In this document: piece by piece, positions 34,535 to 44,088 of the stretch
Numbering within the stretch: the first letter of the stretch is position 1
How the letters are laid out: the number at the start of each line of letters is the position of its first letter
DNA from: Bacteroidota bacterium
GTDB lineage: Bacteria; Bacteroidota; Bacteroidia; Chitinophagales; LD1
Reading direction: 5' to 3'
NCBI GenBank assembly: GCA_025963485.1
Contig: JAOQAO010000123.1
Location: 1-48,589 of the forward strand
DNA length: 48,589 nucleotides
Notes under the pieces: generated by a model
The model's database searches: none
Seen by the model: only the letters and a program-made list of their open reading frames with translations
Told to the model about the DNA's origin: nothing
Program-made: the position numbers and the translations under genes

Positions 34535-35263
34535 CTAAGAATGTACCGCCAGTGATATCTCCATCAGGAGTTCGGGCTGCTTCTCGAGGATATTTCCGAC
34601 TACGATCATATTAGCCCCAGCCTGGGTCAGTTCTTCGGCCTGCTCCGGGGTGCGGATACCTCCTCCGACTATCACAGGTATAGAAACTGCCTTTTTTACT
34701 GCTTTGAGCATTTCTATGGATACGCTGTTGCGCGCACCGCTGCCAGCCTCCATATATATAGAGCGCAGGCCGAGCATCTCACCGGCCATGGCGGTGGCGA
34801 CTGCTATATCGGCCTTATCATGCGGAATCGGCACAGTCTGAGTCATATATGAAGTCGTAGATATCCTACCCCCATCTATGAGCATATATCCGGTGGGGAT
34901 CACTTCCAGACCGGATTCCCGTATCTGAGGGGCGGCTACGACATGCTGGCCGATGAGATATTCAGGATTTCGCCCTGATATCAGGCTGAGCAGGAGTATG
35001 GCGTCTGCGGCCCGGCTGATCTGGTAGTTATTGCCCGGGAAAATGACCACCGGGATGGAGGTGTTTTTCTTGAGTATCGAGATAGCTTTTTCGAAATGAT
35101 CCTCCAAAAGGAGGCTGCCTCCGACCAGGACCAAGTCGACTTTGCAGGAGACGATTTCCTCAGCCATTTTGTGCAGTGATTTTTCCGTCTGATTATCGGG
35201 GTCTACCAGCACTGATAGCAATGTTTTCGGGGTATCGAGCAGGGAGAATACGGTTTTAGCCAT
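34535..35263 (-). CDS. Geranylgeranylglyceryl/heptaprenylglyceryl phosphate synthase family protein
   Basis: A 242-residue TIM-barrel protein. Landmarks are LSVLVDPDN near the N-terminus, DLVLVGGSLL, VVIFPGNNYQIS, SGRNPEYLIGQHVV, IPTGYMLIDGG, IYMEAGSGA, IPVIVGGGIRTPEQAEEL, and GANMIVVGN at the phosphate-binding end. The family joins sn-glycerol-1-phosphate to a polyprenyl diphosphate, the first step of archaeal-type ether lipids. Group II enzymes exist in Bacteroidota such as Flavobacterium. The physiological product in these bacteria is unsettled. It is a single-gene unit. Confidence 0.92.
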   Translation of the reverse strand: MAKTVFSLLDTPKTLLSVLVDPDNQTEKSLHKMAEEIVSCKVDLVLVGGSLLLEDHFEKAISILKKNTSIPVVIFPGNNYQISRAADAILLLSLISGRNPEYLIGQHVVAAPQIRESGLEVIPTGYMLIDGGRISTTSYMTQTVPIPHDKADIAVATAMAGEMLGLRSIYMEAGSGARNSVSIEMLKAVKKAVSIPVIVGGGIRTPEQAEELTQAGANMIVVGNILEKQPELLMEISLAVHS

Positions 35264-35627
35264 TTTTAAGATTTCTTGGGTGTTATTTGGCTGAAAGCCA
35301 AGCTATGACAGGGAAAAATGTGTTATCTTTACAGAGGCAAAAATGCATAAAATAAATGATGAATTAACGTTTTGGCTGTCCTGAAAAAGACCCATGTGAA
35401 ACCAAGCGAAATACCAAATTTTTATCCCCATTTTATCCACGCTATCTTTTTCCACACGCCCGATTCAGCACTGTCCATCATTTTAAATTTTTCACCTATG
35501 CTTTTCACATTCCTTGTTGATAAAACCACTAGCTATATTTTTCCAACAAAGGTAAATTCGGGATACCAAACACAAAATCTCAGCTCTTAACACCGAAATA
35601 ACATAGACTAAATATCCCCTTAAGATT
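35264..35627. other. Intergenic region between divergent GGGP synthase and nrdJ genes
   Basis: An AT-rich stretch of 364 bp without a convincing gene. It must hold promoters in both directions. TATATTTT at 35534-35541 is a near match to a -7 element for nrdJ, without a clear -33 partner. It holds the cluster of DnaA-box-like 9-mers described separately. Neither a cobalamin riboswitch B12 box nor an NrdR box pair was recognised. Confidence 0.5.
35422..35456 (+). promoter_or_regulatory. Three DnaA-box-like sites upstream of nrdJ
   Basis: TTATCCCCA (35422), TTATCCACG (35433) and TTTTCCACA (35448) each differ by one base from TTATCCACA. They are in the same orientation, 11 and 15 bp apart, and lie ~170 bp before the ribonucleotide reductase start. 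DnaA control of reductase genes is known for E. coli nrdAB. A replication-origin role is an alternative but less supported. Confidence 0.45.
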
Positions 35628-38030
35628 ATGGCAAAGAAAACAGCAAAAAAGGACCACGCATCTGGTCTCCCAGGACTCACCGTCGACCGTTACTACACCA
35701 GGGATGGTGTATCAGCATACGACCTGTTCGAATATGAGCTCAGGAGCTCAGTGATCAGAAACCCGGCAGGAGATGCCGTATTTGAAATGCATAATGTAGA
35801 AGTACCTAAGAAATGGTCTCAGGTAGCTACAGATATATTAGCTCAAAAGTACTTCCGCAGGGCAGGTGTGCCTCAGGCTGACGGTACGCTCGGGGGAGAG
35901 CGCTCGCTGAAGCAGGTCGCTCACCGTATGGCTGACTGCTGGAAACAGTGGGGAGAAAAGTATGGCTATTTCGCGACCGCGAAAGACGCTTCTGTATTCT
36001 ATGATGAGCTGGCTTACTCCCTGCTCGCACAGATGGCTGCGCCGAACTCACCTCAGTGGTTCAATACCGGCCTGCATAGCACATACGGTATCACCGGCAA
36101 ACCACAAGGGCACTATTTCGTCAATCCTGATACGGGCAAACTCGAAAAGTCAACATCTGCATATGAGAGGCCACAACCACACGCATGCTTTATATTGTCT
36201 GTGAGTGATGACCTGGTCAACGAAGGCGGTATCATGGACCTCTGGACCCGTGAGGCGCGTATCTTTAAATACGGCTCAGGAGTAGGAACTAACTTCTCCG
36301 ATATCCGTGGCGAAGGCGAAAGGCTGTCTGGCGGAGGTACATCTTCCGGCCTGATGAGCTTCCTCAAAATAGGTGACAGCGCAGCAGGCGCTATCAAGTC
36401 CGGCGGTACTACCCGCCGCGCAGCCAAGATGGTCTGCCTCGACCTCGACCACCCGGAGATCGTAGACTTTATCGAGTGGAAGATGAAAGAAGAGGACAAA
36501 GTAAAGGCTCTCATCGACGCTGGCTACAGCAATCACTACGAAGGCGAAGCATACCGCACCGTAGCCGGACAAAACTCAAACAACTCTGTACGTATACCTA
36601 ATTCATTCTTCCACGCACTGGAGACTGATAGTCCGTGGGCGCTCAAGGCCCGTACGGACGGCAGGACCATGAGGACCGTGCCTTCACGTGACCTCTGGGA
36701 CAAGATCGGTATGGCAGCATGGCGCTGCGCTGATCCGGGTGTACAATACGACACGACGATCAACGAATGGCACACATGCCCTGAGGACGGCCCTATCCGC
36801 GCATCTAACCCATGCTCGGAGTATATGTTCCTCGACAATACTGCTTGTAACCTCGCCTCATTCAACCTGATGAAGTTCTATGATGTGGATACGCTGACAC
36901 TTGACGTGAAGGGCTTCGAGCACATGAGCCGTATCTGGACTATGGTACTGGAAATATCAGTGCTCATGGCGCAATTCCCATCCAAGGAAGTGGCTCAGCT
37001 GTCTTATGAGTTCCGTACACTGGGCCTCGGCTATGCTAACCTCGGTACGCTCCTCATGGTATCAGGTATCGCATATGACAGCGACAAGGCACGTGCTATC
37101 GGCGGCGCGATCACAGCGATCATGACCGGTACTTCGTACAAAACATCCGCAGAGATGGCATCCGTACTCGGACCATTCGCCGGATACGAGCGCAATAAGA
37201 AACATATGATGCGCGTGATGAGGAATCACCGCTATGCAGCATACAACGCATCTCCGGAGACCTACGAAGGCATCGAGGTGAAGCCGGTCGGCATCGACCA
37301 GCGCCACTGCCCTGAATATTTATTGCAATCTGCATGCAATGCATGGGATGAGGCCCTGCAAATGGGTGAGAAATTTGGCTACCGCAATGCACAGACTACC
37401 GTGATAGCTCCTACAGGCACTATCGGCCTGGTAATGGACTGCGATACTACGGGTGTAGAGCCTGACTTCGCACTGGTGAAATTCAAAAAGCTCTCTGGTG
37501 GTGGTTATTTCAAGATCGTAAATGAATCAGTACCGCAGGCCCTCAAGAACCTCAACTACTCTCCATCTGAGATCGACGCGATCATCAAGTATGCAGTAGG
37601 CCACGGTAGCCTCAATGGCTGCCCAAGCATCAATCCTGCTACACTGACTGCGAAAGGATTTGACGGAAGCGATATCGAGAAGATCGAGGCGGGACTACCT
37701 GCGGCGTTTGATATCACGTTTGCATTCAACGTATACAGCCTCGGTGAAGCTACCCTGCAGCGCCTTGGTTTCACTACTGAGCAATACAACAATCCTAAAT
37801 TCAATCTCCTCCGCGAGCTTGGCTTTACCAAGACCGAGATCGAAACGGCTAACGAATATGTCTGCGGTACGATGACCGTAGAGGGCGCTCCGCTCCTGAA
37901 AGAAGAGCACCTGCCGGTATTTGACACAGCTAACAAGTGCGGTACCAAGGGTACCCGCTATATCCACGCACACGGCCACATCCGTATGATGGCTGCTGTA
38001 CAGCCTTTCATCAGCGGTGCTATCTCTTAG
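35628..38030 (+). CDS. nrdJ: Class II (adenosylcobalamin-dependent) ribonucleotide reductase, ends at an in-frame amber codon
   Basis: The first 800 codons of a class II reductase. Visible are [21 protein letters not shown] with a catalytic-pair cysteine, [13 protein letters not shown], the specificity/loop region [11 protein letters not shown], the active-site [18 protein letters not shown] near 393-410, and [20 protein letters not shown] near 593. The frame stops at TAG in PFISGAIS[12 protein letters not shown], where the family normally has lysine (GAISKT). The downstream sequence continues in the same frame with the rest of the enzyme, so a single AAG-to-TAG change explains it. The reductase makes deoxyribonucleotides using B12. 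If the stop is real, this product lacks the C-terminal redox tail and probably the last barrel strand. Confidence 0.93.
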   Translation: MAKKTAKKDHASGLPGLTVDRYYTRDGVSAYDLFEYELRSSVIRNPAGDAVFEMHNVEVPKKWSQVATDILAQKYFRRAGVPQADGTLGGERSLKQVAHRMADCWKQWGEKYGYFATAKDASVFYDELAYSLLAQMAAPNSPQWFNTGLHSTYGITGKPQGHYFVNPDTGKLEKSTSAYERPQPHACFILSVSDDLVNEGGIMDLWTREARIFKYGSGVGTNFSDIRGEGERLSGGGTSSGLMSFLKIGDSAAGAIKSGGTTRRAAKMVCLDLDHPEIVDFIEWKMKEEDKVKALIDAGYSNHYEGEAYRTVAGQNSNNSVRIPNSFFHALETDSPWALKARTDGRTMRTVPSRDLWDKIGMAAWRCADPGVQYDTTINEWHTCPEDGPIRASNPCSEYMFLDNTACNLASFNLMKFYDVDTLTLDVKGFEHMSRIWTMVLEISVLMAQFPSKEVAQLSYEFRTLGLGYANLGTLLMVSGIAYDSDKARAIGGAITAIMTGTSYKTSAEMASVLGPFAGYERNKKHMMRVMRNHRYAAYNASPETYEGIEVKPVGIDQRHCPEYLLQSACNAWDEALQMGEKFGYRNAQTTVIAPTGTIGLVMDCDTTGVEPDFALVKFKKLSGGGYFKIVNESVPQALKNLNYSPSEIDAIIKYAVGHGSLNGCPSINPATLTAKGFDGSDIEKIEAGLPAAFDITFAFNVYSLGEATLQRLGFTTEQYNNPKFNLLRELGFTKTEIETANEYVCGTMTVEGAPLLKEEHLPVFDTANKCGTKGTRYIHAHGHIRMMAAVQPFISGAIS

Positions 38031-39002
38031 ACGATCAACCTCCCTAACGAGGCAACTATAGAAGATATCCAATCAAGCTATGAACTGTCATGGAAGCTCG
38101 GCCTGAAGGCTAACGCTCTCTACCGTGACGGATGCAAGCTCTCTCAGCCGCTCTCCAACAAGAAGGACGAAGAGAAAGAAGAAAAAGCAACTGTCGCCAC
38201 TATCGCGCCAAACGCAGCAGTATCTTCGGCATCTGAAGAGATGTTCAGCAAGCTGACACCAGAGCAAGTACTCGAGGCTGCCCGCATCCTGATGCAGGAG
38301 TCTACAGATACTTCATTCAAGCGCGCCCTCAGCCGTATCGTGGAGAAGAAGGCGCTGCCTCATCGCCGCAATGGCTTCACACAGAAAGCTAAGGTCGGTG
38401 GACAGACAGTGTTCGTTCGTACGGGTGAGTATACTGATAGCACTCTCGGTGAGATCTTCATAGACATGCACAAAGAAGGTGCATCGTTCCGCTCGCTGAT
38501 GAACTGCTTCGCTATCTCCGTATCTATCGGCCTGCAGTACGGTGTGCCGCTGGAGGAGTTCGTGAATAAGTTCACCTTCACGCGCTTCGAGCCGAGCGGT
38601 ATGGTAGACCACCCGAATATCAAGAACGCATCCTCTATCGTGGATTATATCTTCCGCCTCCTGGCATTCGAATACCTCGGCAGGACAGATCTCGTGCATG
38701 TGACGCCCAGCGAACTGGCTTCTCGCGAGGTAAGCACGCTCGACCTGACCACGGACATCGGCGACGATCCGGTAGAGAATAAATCTAAAATGCACCCTGA
38801 GATGGTAGAAAAGCCTAAGGCTACTGCATCTACAGAGCCACGTGTGATGAAGATCGCACAACCGGCCCTTAGCAACCTGAACAAGCACCTGCAAGACATG
38901 GGCGGCGACGCTCCACCGTGCAGCGTATGCGGCAATATCACCCTCCGCTCCGGCACCTGCTACAAATGCCTCAACTGCGGCAATAGCATGGGATGCTCGT
39001 AG
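38031..39002 (+). pseudogene. nrdJ: C-terminal part of the class II ribonucleotide reductase, same frame after the amber codon
   Basis: Starting at [19 protein letters not shown], the frame runs without a break to a TAG at 39002. It supplies an alpha-helical connector, a TSCL-like domain region ([48 protein letters not shown]) and a C-terminal zinc-ribbon with cysteines in CSVCGN...[14 protein letters not shown]. These final cysteines re-reduce the active site. Read with the preceding part, the enzyme would be 1124 codons, a normal length for this class. If not joined by readthrough, translation could start at ATG 38241, but no good ribosome site is seen. Confidence 0.85.
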
Positions 39003-39052
39003 TAGCCGGATGCTAGATACTAGACGTTAGATACTAGATAAATACAAATTAT

Positions 39053-39086
39053 ACAGCCCCATTTCGAAAGAGGTGGGGCTGTTTTA
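39053..39086 (+). terminator. Terminator after nrdJ
   Basis: Stem ACAGCCCCA / TGGGGCTGT (9 bp, 12-nt loop) followed by TTTT. Between the stop codon and the stem lie short direct repeats of TAGATACTAGA. Confidence 0.85.
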
Positions 39087-39112
39087 ATAGATAAACTGAC
39101 TAAATAAAACAT

Positions 39113-40060
39113 ATGGATACAACTACCGCACTTGAAAGTATAGAAATCAAACAACTTGGAGTTTTCCTTGACTATTTGAGAAAGCTGTCAGAAGATGGAA
39201 TATCGGAAGAAAATGAAAAGTATGTATTAAGGCATCTAGATACCCTGTCATTTTTTTCGAACTTGATAACAGAACATATCTTTCCCGAAATACATAGGCT
39301 AACTATAAATAAAAAAATATTAGGCTCCAATAAAAGAATTCACTCAATTGCTGATTTGAAATACCCTCCCGCAGACAAAGTAAAAAGTTATGGTCGATGT
39401 AATTATCCTAACCAATCAATTCTTTACTCTGCGTTCCATATAATGACAGTAATGAATGAACTGAAACCTCGAATGGGGGATTTGATTACTCAAACGACAT
39501 GGAAGGTCATCGAAAACCAATCGATTAAATATTGTCCAATTTTCACAAATCAGCCATTAAAGAAAAACACTATAAATCCAAGATTGATTAAATATCAAAA
39601 TGAGTTTTATAAAGCATTAAGTATTTACACGCACAAAGAACAGCAAATGATAAACTTGCTTGTAAAATTTGTAGCAGATTCTTTTTCAAAACAAATTGCC
39701 CCTAATCGCCACCATGATTATATTTTTAGTGCATATTTTTCAAATAAGATCTTTTATGAATTTGAAAAAGGAGAAGTAGAAGCCATCTATTATCCTAGTG
39801 TACAAGAAAAAGGATCGTTCGAGAATCTTGCAATAAAACCATCTGTCTTTGACAAAAAATATATATTATCAGAAGTAATCGAAAGTGTAGTTGTTGCAGA
39901 TCCATCGAATGGAGGTGGTGGATATTTTATGGAAACAATTTCGCACTGCGATCAATTTGATTGGGATACTAAAAAAATATTATGGCACAAAGAAAAATAT
40001 CCTCAGCCACCTGCTGTAATTAACGGTTTAAAAGATCGATTTAAAATCGATTTGAGTTAA
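39113..40060 (+). CDS. RES-domain-like protein, orphan
   Basis: A 315-residue soluble protein with AT-rich codon use, unlike the reductase before it. A helical N-terminal ~55 residues precedes a RES-like domain: HRLT (R62), YGRCNYPNQSILYSA (R95, Y105), NELK (E116) and IYYPSVQEKGSFENLAI (S229). The R-x9-Y-x10-E spacing and the later YPS...NLA strand match what I recall for NAD+-degrading RES toxins. Such toxins normally follow an Xre-type antitoxin, but none is adjacent, so this may be a lone defence effector or a divergent member. The domain call is by motif only. Confidence 0.6.
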   Translation: MDTTTALESIEIKQLGVFLDYLRKLSEDGISEENEKYVLRHLDTLSFFSNLITEHIFPEIHRLTINKKILGSNKRIHSIADLKYPPADKVKSYGRCNYPNQSILYSAFHIMTVMNELKPRMGDLITQTTWKVIENQSIKYCPIFTNQPLKKNTINPRLIKYQNEFYKALSIYTHKEQQMINLLVKFVADSFSKQIAPNRHHDYIFSAYFSNKIFYEFEKGEVEAIYYPSVQEKGSFENLAIKPSVFDKKYILSEVIESVVVADPSNGGGGYFMETISHCDQFDWDTKKILWHKEKYPQPPAVINGLKDRFKIDLS

Positions 40061-40109
40061 GTCCCCTCACAGTCCCTCGCTTCCACCGAGTTACTTTATA
40101 CCCCTTGCT

Positions 40110-40650
40110 TACGCCCTTTCAGGGCTGAAATCCATCAATACAAATCGTGGGGCGATGCCCCACGCTATGGGCTGGGCGCCCCTTCGGGGCTGAATACAAA
40201 TACATGATGAAATCCTATATGCCCGATGATCTAATTTTGTCTTTCGCTCATTTAAACATCCATTGGCTGTTAAGCCCTGAAAGGGCGAAAGCGCATAGCG
40301 CAGGGCATCGCCCTGCGTAAGGAGAACAACCAGCGGAGCCCTGAAAGGGCGATAGATTATTCGTTTTGGAATTCAAGTCACCCTATTCTCTTACGCCTTT
40401 TCAGAGCTGTCGGGTGCAAAATCAGCATCGTGGGGCGATGCTCCACGCTATGGGCTGGCCGCCCCTTCGGGGGCTAAATGCAAATACATGAGGAAACCCT
40501 ATATGCTTGATGATCTAATTTTGTCATTCACTCATTAAGAATCCATTGGCTGTTAAGCCCTGAAAGGGCGAAAAGCCCATAGCGCAGGGCATCGCCCTGC
40601 GTATGAAGGTAGCCTCACGGGCAGCCCTGAAAGGGCGCTAGATTTCTGTA
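40110..40650. repeat. Tandem ~285-bp duplication packed with REP-like palindromes
   Basis: Two copies (about 40110-40360 and 40392-40650) share the same order of elements: ACGCCYTTTCAGRGCTG, CGTGGGGCGATGCYCCACGCTATGGGCTGG, GCCCCTTCGGGG, AATACATGA, GATCTAATTTTGTC, TCCATTGGCTGTTAAGCCCTGAAAGGGCGAAA, GCGCAGGGCATCGCCCTGCG and AGCCCTGAAAGGGCG. The palindromes would form several strong hairpins per copy. The block fills the 624-bp space between the RES-like gene and the IS200-like transposase. It is the kind of sequence such transposases recognise. Confidence 0.9.
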
Positions 40651-40684
40651 TTCTTATTAATAAAAACCATATTAAATTCACGCT

Positions 40685-41137
40685 ATGTCACAATCCCTGA
40701 CCCAAATATACCTGCACATAGTTTTTAGCACCAAACATCGTGAACCATTAATAAAGGATCTGATTAAAAAAGACCTTCACGATTATCTGGGAGGCATATG
40801 CAGGCAATTGGATTGCTGGCCTATCGAGGTCGGTGGATATAATGACCACGTACATATCTTATGCCATCTGTCAAAGAAGATAGCTGTCGTCAAATTGCTG
40901 GAGGAAGTCAAGAAAAGCTCTAGCAAATGGATAAAGACAAAAGGTGATGAATACGGTGATTTCTATTGGCAGGATGGTTATGCTGCATTTTCCGTAGGCC
41001 AGACCGAATTGGAAAAAGTCGCAGAATACATTCGGAATCAATATGAGCACCATAAGAAACAATCATATCAGGAAGAATGCAGAAAGCTTTTGAAACGATA
41101 TCAGGTAGATTACGATGAAAGATATTTCTGGGAATGA
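40685..41137 (+). CDS. IS200-like / REP-associated tyrosine transposase (Y1, HUH)
   Basis: A 150-residue single-domain Y1 transposase: SLTQIYLHIVFSTKHREPLI at the start, the HUH motif HVHIL (H55, H57), FYWQDGYAAFSVG, and EYIRNQYEHHKKQSYQEE with the probable nucleophile Y115. It ends YDERYFWE as in the Bacteroidota subgroup. It cleaves single-stranded DNA at hairpins. No TnpB is present. Together with the palindromic block directly upstream it looks like a RAYT-type unit that maintains or spreads REP-like sequences, or a short IS200 relative. Confidence 0.9.
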   Translation: MSQSLTQIYLHIVFSTKHREPLIKDLIKKDLHDYLGGICRQLDCWPIEVGGYNDHVHILCHLSKKIAVVKLLEEVKKSSSKWIKTKGDEYGDFYWQDGYAAFSVGQTELEKVAEYIRNQYEHHKKQSYQEECRKLLKRYQVDYDERYFWE

Positions 41138-41260
41138 CCGTATCACAAATCCGGCGGTTCAATAGAATAACATACAACACTTCGCCTCAAATCTACAAGT
41201 GACCTGAGGTCCGATAGGCGACCTTTACCTGAGATATTCATACCACTAAATCCATTTAGC

Positions 41261-42943
41261 ATGAAACTTCAGGCATATACACTTTCACTGCTCGCATTTA
41301 TTTTCCTCTCTGTTGGCGGGATGGCTCAGGCACCCGACATAGTCTGGCAGAAGACGCTCGGAGGCTCAGCCAGCGACAGAGCCACAAGTGTACTCATGAT
41401 GGACGATGGCAACTATCTCGTGTGCGGTATCAGCCAAAGCACGAATGGCGATATGCAGAATGATGCATCGCTGACGAGCAAGGGAGGTTATGACTTTTGG
41501 GTGTTCAAGGTTTCTACTGCTGGTAACATCATCTGGCGGAAAGTTTTCGGAGGATCGGGCAATGAATTCGCTCCTGTATGTGTGGCGTTGGGAAATAATA
41601 AATATGTTGTAGCAGGTACTACCCATAGCCAGAATGATAATGATGTCACAGGCTCCTTTGGCTGCTTTGGCAGTTGCAATGACTGCGATGATGTATGGGC
41701 GCTATGTATAGATGATGCCGGCACTATCCTTTGGAAAAATACATACGGCACCAATGACTTTGAACAGCTGAGAGATGTGACCGTGACGCGGAATAAAAAT
41801 ATAGCGCTCTTATTTTATGGTTATACGATAAACTGTACCCCGCAGGCACCGCCCAGCGCCGCAGATGCCACGGGCCTGATACTGATAGATACCAATGGCA
41901 TACAGCCCGGCCCCATGATCGTCGTCTATGGCGATGATGTCAATAGCGCAGATCAGCCCTCAGCCATCTGCCAGAATAAGCTCACAACCGACCTGACCTT
42001 TGCCGGAGCTACAGTGACCGGATTGTCAGACTTAGCTGTGACCAAGGGCGGCTTTGACTTTTGGATATTGTCGCTCACAGAGACAGGCACAAGCGCCAGA
42101 TGGCAGAAAAATTATGGCGGGTCGGGCACGGATGCAGCTACATCCATTGCCGCGACTTTTGACGGCGGCTATATAGTGACGGGCATGACCCAGTCCGACG
42201 ACGGTGATGTGATCGGCAACCACAGTGCCGCCCTCGGCGATATCTGGGTGCTGAAGCTAAGCAGCAATGGAGCCCTGCAGTGGTCTAAGTGTTATGGCGG
42301 TTCACAGATGGACTGCGGCCTGCGCATCCTGCAGCAGCCAGATAGCAGCTATCTGCTGCTCGGCGTGACGGCTTCAGATGATGGAGATATCACAGGCAAT
42401 CACAGCACGCAAAATCGCCGTGACTACTGGCTGGCGGTGCTAAGTGATACCGGCAGCATAGTGTGGAGCAAAACTCTCGGAGGCAGCGATGAGGAAAGCT
42501 TTTACGCTGCAAATAACTCGATAGACCCGTCATTCTTTGAGGAGCTCTATAGCCCACGCACAGGGCTGCTCGTCGATGAATCAGGAGATATAGTGATGGC
42601 CGGTGCTACTAACTCCAGTGATGGTGATGTAACTAACCAACATGGCAGTGACGATTACTGGCTGGTGAAAATGAGCAAAAATGCAACAGGCATTTCTGAT
42701 GATGTGAATGAGGCCCGGTCTTTCTCGCTATATCCCAATCCTGCCACTGAGACCATAACAATATACAGCAGCGAAGCTACATTGGAAACCTTTACGGTCA
42801 CAGACGTATTGGGGAGAATAGTATTACCACCTGTAAAAGTGATAAATGGACAAGCAAGCATGGATATAAAAGGATTGGCCATTGGTACTTATAGTGTGCA
42901 CGGCGATCATGCTTCGGACTTCCGTCGTTTTATAAAGGAATAG
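41261..42943 (+). CDS. T9SS cargo with beta-propeller-like repeats and type A sorting domain
   Basis: A 560-residue exported protein with a signal peptide (TLSLLAFIFLSVGGMAQA). About six to eight degenerate repeats of ~50-70 residues follow the pattern W-x-K-x-x-GG-S-x-x-D ... GG-Y-x-V-x-G-x-T-x-S-x-DGDV-x-x-x-H ... D-x-W-[VL]-x-K-[LM], suggesting a propeller. The end is a type A sorting domain (FSLYPNPATETITIYSS ... VTDVLGRIV ... IGTYSVHG). It is probably displayed on the cell surface. Its stop codon directly abuts the next ATG, so the two are coupled. Confidence 0.88.
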   Translation: MKLQAYTLSLLAFIFLSVGGMAQAPDIVWQKTLGGSASDRATSVLMMDDGNYLVCGISQSTNGDMQNDASLTSKGGYDFWVFKVSTAGNIIWRKVFGGSGNEFAPVCVALGNNKYVVAGTTHSQNDNDVTGSFGCFGSCNDCDDVWALCIDDAGTILWKNTYGTNDFEQLRDVTVTRNKNIALLFYGYTINCTPQAPPSAADATGLILIDTNGIQPGPMIVVYGDDVNSADQPSAICQNKLTTDLTFAGATVTGLSDLAVTKGGFDFWILSLTETGTSARWQKNYGGSGTDAATSIAATFDGGYIVTGMTQSDDGDVIGNHSAALGDIWVLKLSSNGALQWSKCYGGSQMDCGLRILQQPDSSYLLLGVTASDDGDITGNHSTQNRRDYWLAVLSDTGSIVWSKTLGGSDEESFYAANNSIDPSFFEELYSPRTGLLVDESGDIVMAGATNSSDGDVTNQHGSDDYWLVKMSKNATGISDDVNEARSFSLYPNPATETITIYSSEATLETFTVTDVLGRIVLPPVKVINGQASMDIKGLAIGTYSVHGDHASDFRRFIKE

Positions 42944-44050
42944 ATGGCATTGCTCCAAAAAATATGTTTGTGCCTTACCGCGCTGATGCTATCAGGGCCC
43001 TGCCACGCGCAAATAGTTAATGGCGATTTTTCTAATGGCGCCATCGGCGACTGCAATGCAGGCGGCAACTGGCTCACCTCTCCTAATCCCAAAGAAGCCG
43101 AAGTGTCCTGTCATTTCGATGATGTAACCAATCTCTGCATAGACCTCACACCATGTCATGACTTTGGCAATGGCACATGGATCGAGCAGCGTGCTGCCAC
43201 TATACCCGGTCAATGGTACCAGTTGGATATGGACCTCGCTACGCTCTGTGGCTGGGATGGTAGTGATGCCGGTGTGCAGGTCTATATCGATGGGCAGAAA
43301 CTCTGTCACCGGGTTTTCAATGACCAGTTCACCTGCATACCCGACTCGCTAAACTGGAAACACAAGCACTCCGATTATTTCGAGGCTATAGCCGCTTTTA
43401 CTACCATCAGAATAGAAGGTTTCTCATATTGCTCCGGCCTTAATACAACATGCCCCAAGGGTACTATTGGTTCTCCCGGCTTCATCGGCCTGGACAATGT
43501 ACAACTCGTACCGGTAGCCATGCCTTCCGGTAGCAAGAGGGATACCATTATCAGAATATGCGAACAAAAAGTGCTGGATGCACGACCATACGCGCAACTG
43601 TATGACAGGTACCTATGGTCTACAGGTGCGACATCAGATACTATTGCCATAGATACTGCGGGTATATATAGTGTGATCATCATTGACTCCTGCCGCGTGA
43701 CCATGAGCGACACTATCGTCTATCATGTGCTAAGTTGCGATACAGTAGTCCCACCAGATAACTCAGATACTGCGCAAGTCCTTGTAGTACCCAATGCGTT
43801 CAGCCCCAATGGCGACGGTGTCAATGATATCTTTCGGCTCAGGTACAAAGGCGCTTACACGCTCTCATTCTTTCATGTTTATAACAGATGGGGCCAGCAG
43901 GTCTTCAGCACGCAGGATATGCGTGAAGGGTGGGACGGCAGATATAAAGACCTTCCACAACCGACAGGTGTATATCAATATTACATCCTCTATCAAGACC
44001 GGAATGGGAAAACAATATCCCTGACGGGAAACATTGAGTTGATCAGGTGA
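42944..44050 (+). CDS. Secreted protein with gliding-motility-type (type B) C-terminal domain
   Basis: A 368-residue protein. The signal peptide reads LLQKICLCLTALMLSGPCHAQ. A cysteine-rich, carbohydrate-binding-module-like domain with about ten cysteines covers residues 20-185 (CHDFGNGTWIEQRA, GYCSGL-like). A short beta domain follows, then the type B end (VVPNAFSPNGDGVNDIFRLR ... HVYNRWGQQVFSTQD ... PTGVYQYYILYQDRNGK). It follows the type A gene with no gap (TAGATG). Probably surface-anchored by the T9SS. Substrate unknown. Confidence 0.88.
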   Translation: MALLQKICLCLTALMLSGPCHAQIVNGDFSNGAIGDCNAGGNWLTSPNPKEAEVSCHFDDVTNLCIDLTPCHDFGNGTWIEQRAATIPGQWYQLDMDLATLCGWDGSDAGVQVYIDGQKLCHRVFNDQFTCIPDSLNWKHKHSDYFEAIAAFTTIRIEGFSYCSGLNTTCPKGTIGSPGFIGLDNVQLVPVAMPSGSKRDTIIRICEQKVLDARPYAQLYDRYLWSTGATSDTIAIDTAGIYSVIIIDSCRVTMSDTIVYHVLSCDTVVPPDNSDTAQVLVVPNAFSPNGDGVNDIFRLRYKGAYTLSFFHVYNRWGQQVFSTQDMREGWDGRYKDLPQPTGVYQYYILYQDRNGKTISLTGNIELIR

Positions 44051-44088
44051 TACGATGAAACAGAATTGATCTGGCCTGAAAAATGACT

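Noticed and set aside
35372-35590. Small 72-aa frame between the GGGP synthase gene and nrdJ
   Set aside because: It spans the DnaA-box cluster and AT-rich promoter DNA, and its translation has no family features.
35264-35627. Cobalamin riboswitch upstream of the B12-dependent reductase
   Set aside because: No B12 box or surrounding helices could be recognised. A GCCA...GACAGGG fragment near 35298 lies on the GGGP synthase side and is too poor a match.
35628-39002. TAG recoded as a sense codon in this organism
   Set aside because: Riboflavin synthase, ComEC, Kbl, the T9SS gene ending at 42943 and nrdJ itself (at 39002) all end at TAG in sensible places, so TAG is a normal stop here.
40110-40650. 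CRISPR array
   Set aside because: There are only two long tandem copies with multiple internal palindromes, no regular short repeat/spacer spacing, and no cas genes nearby.
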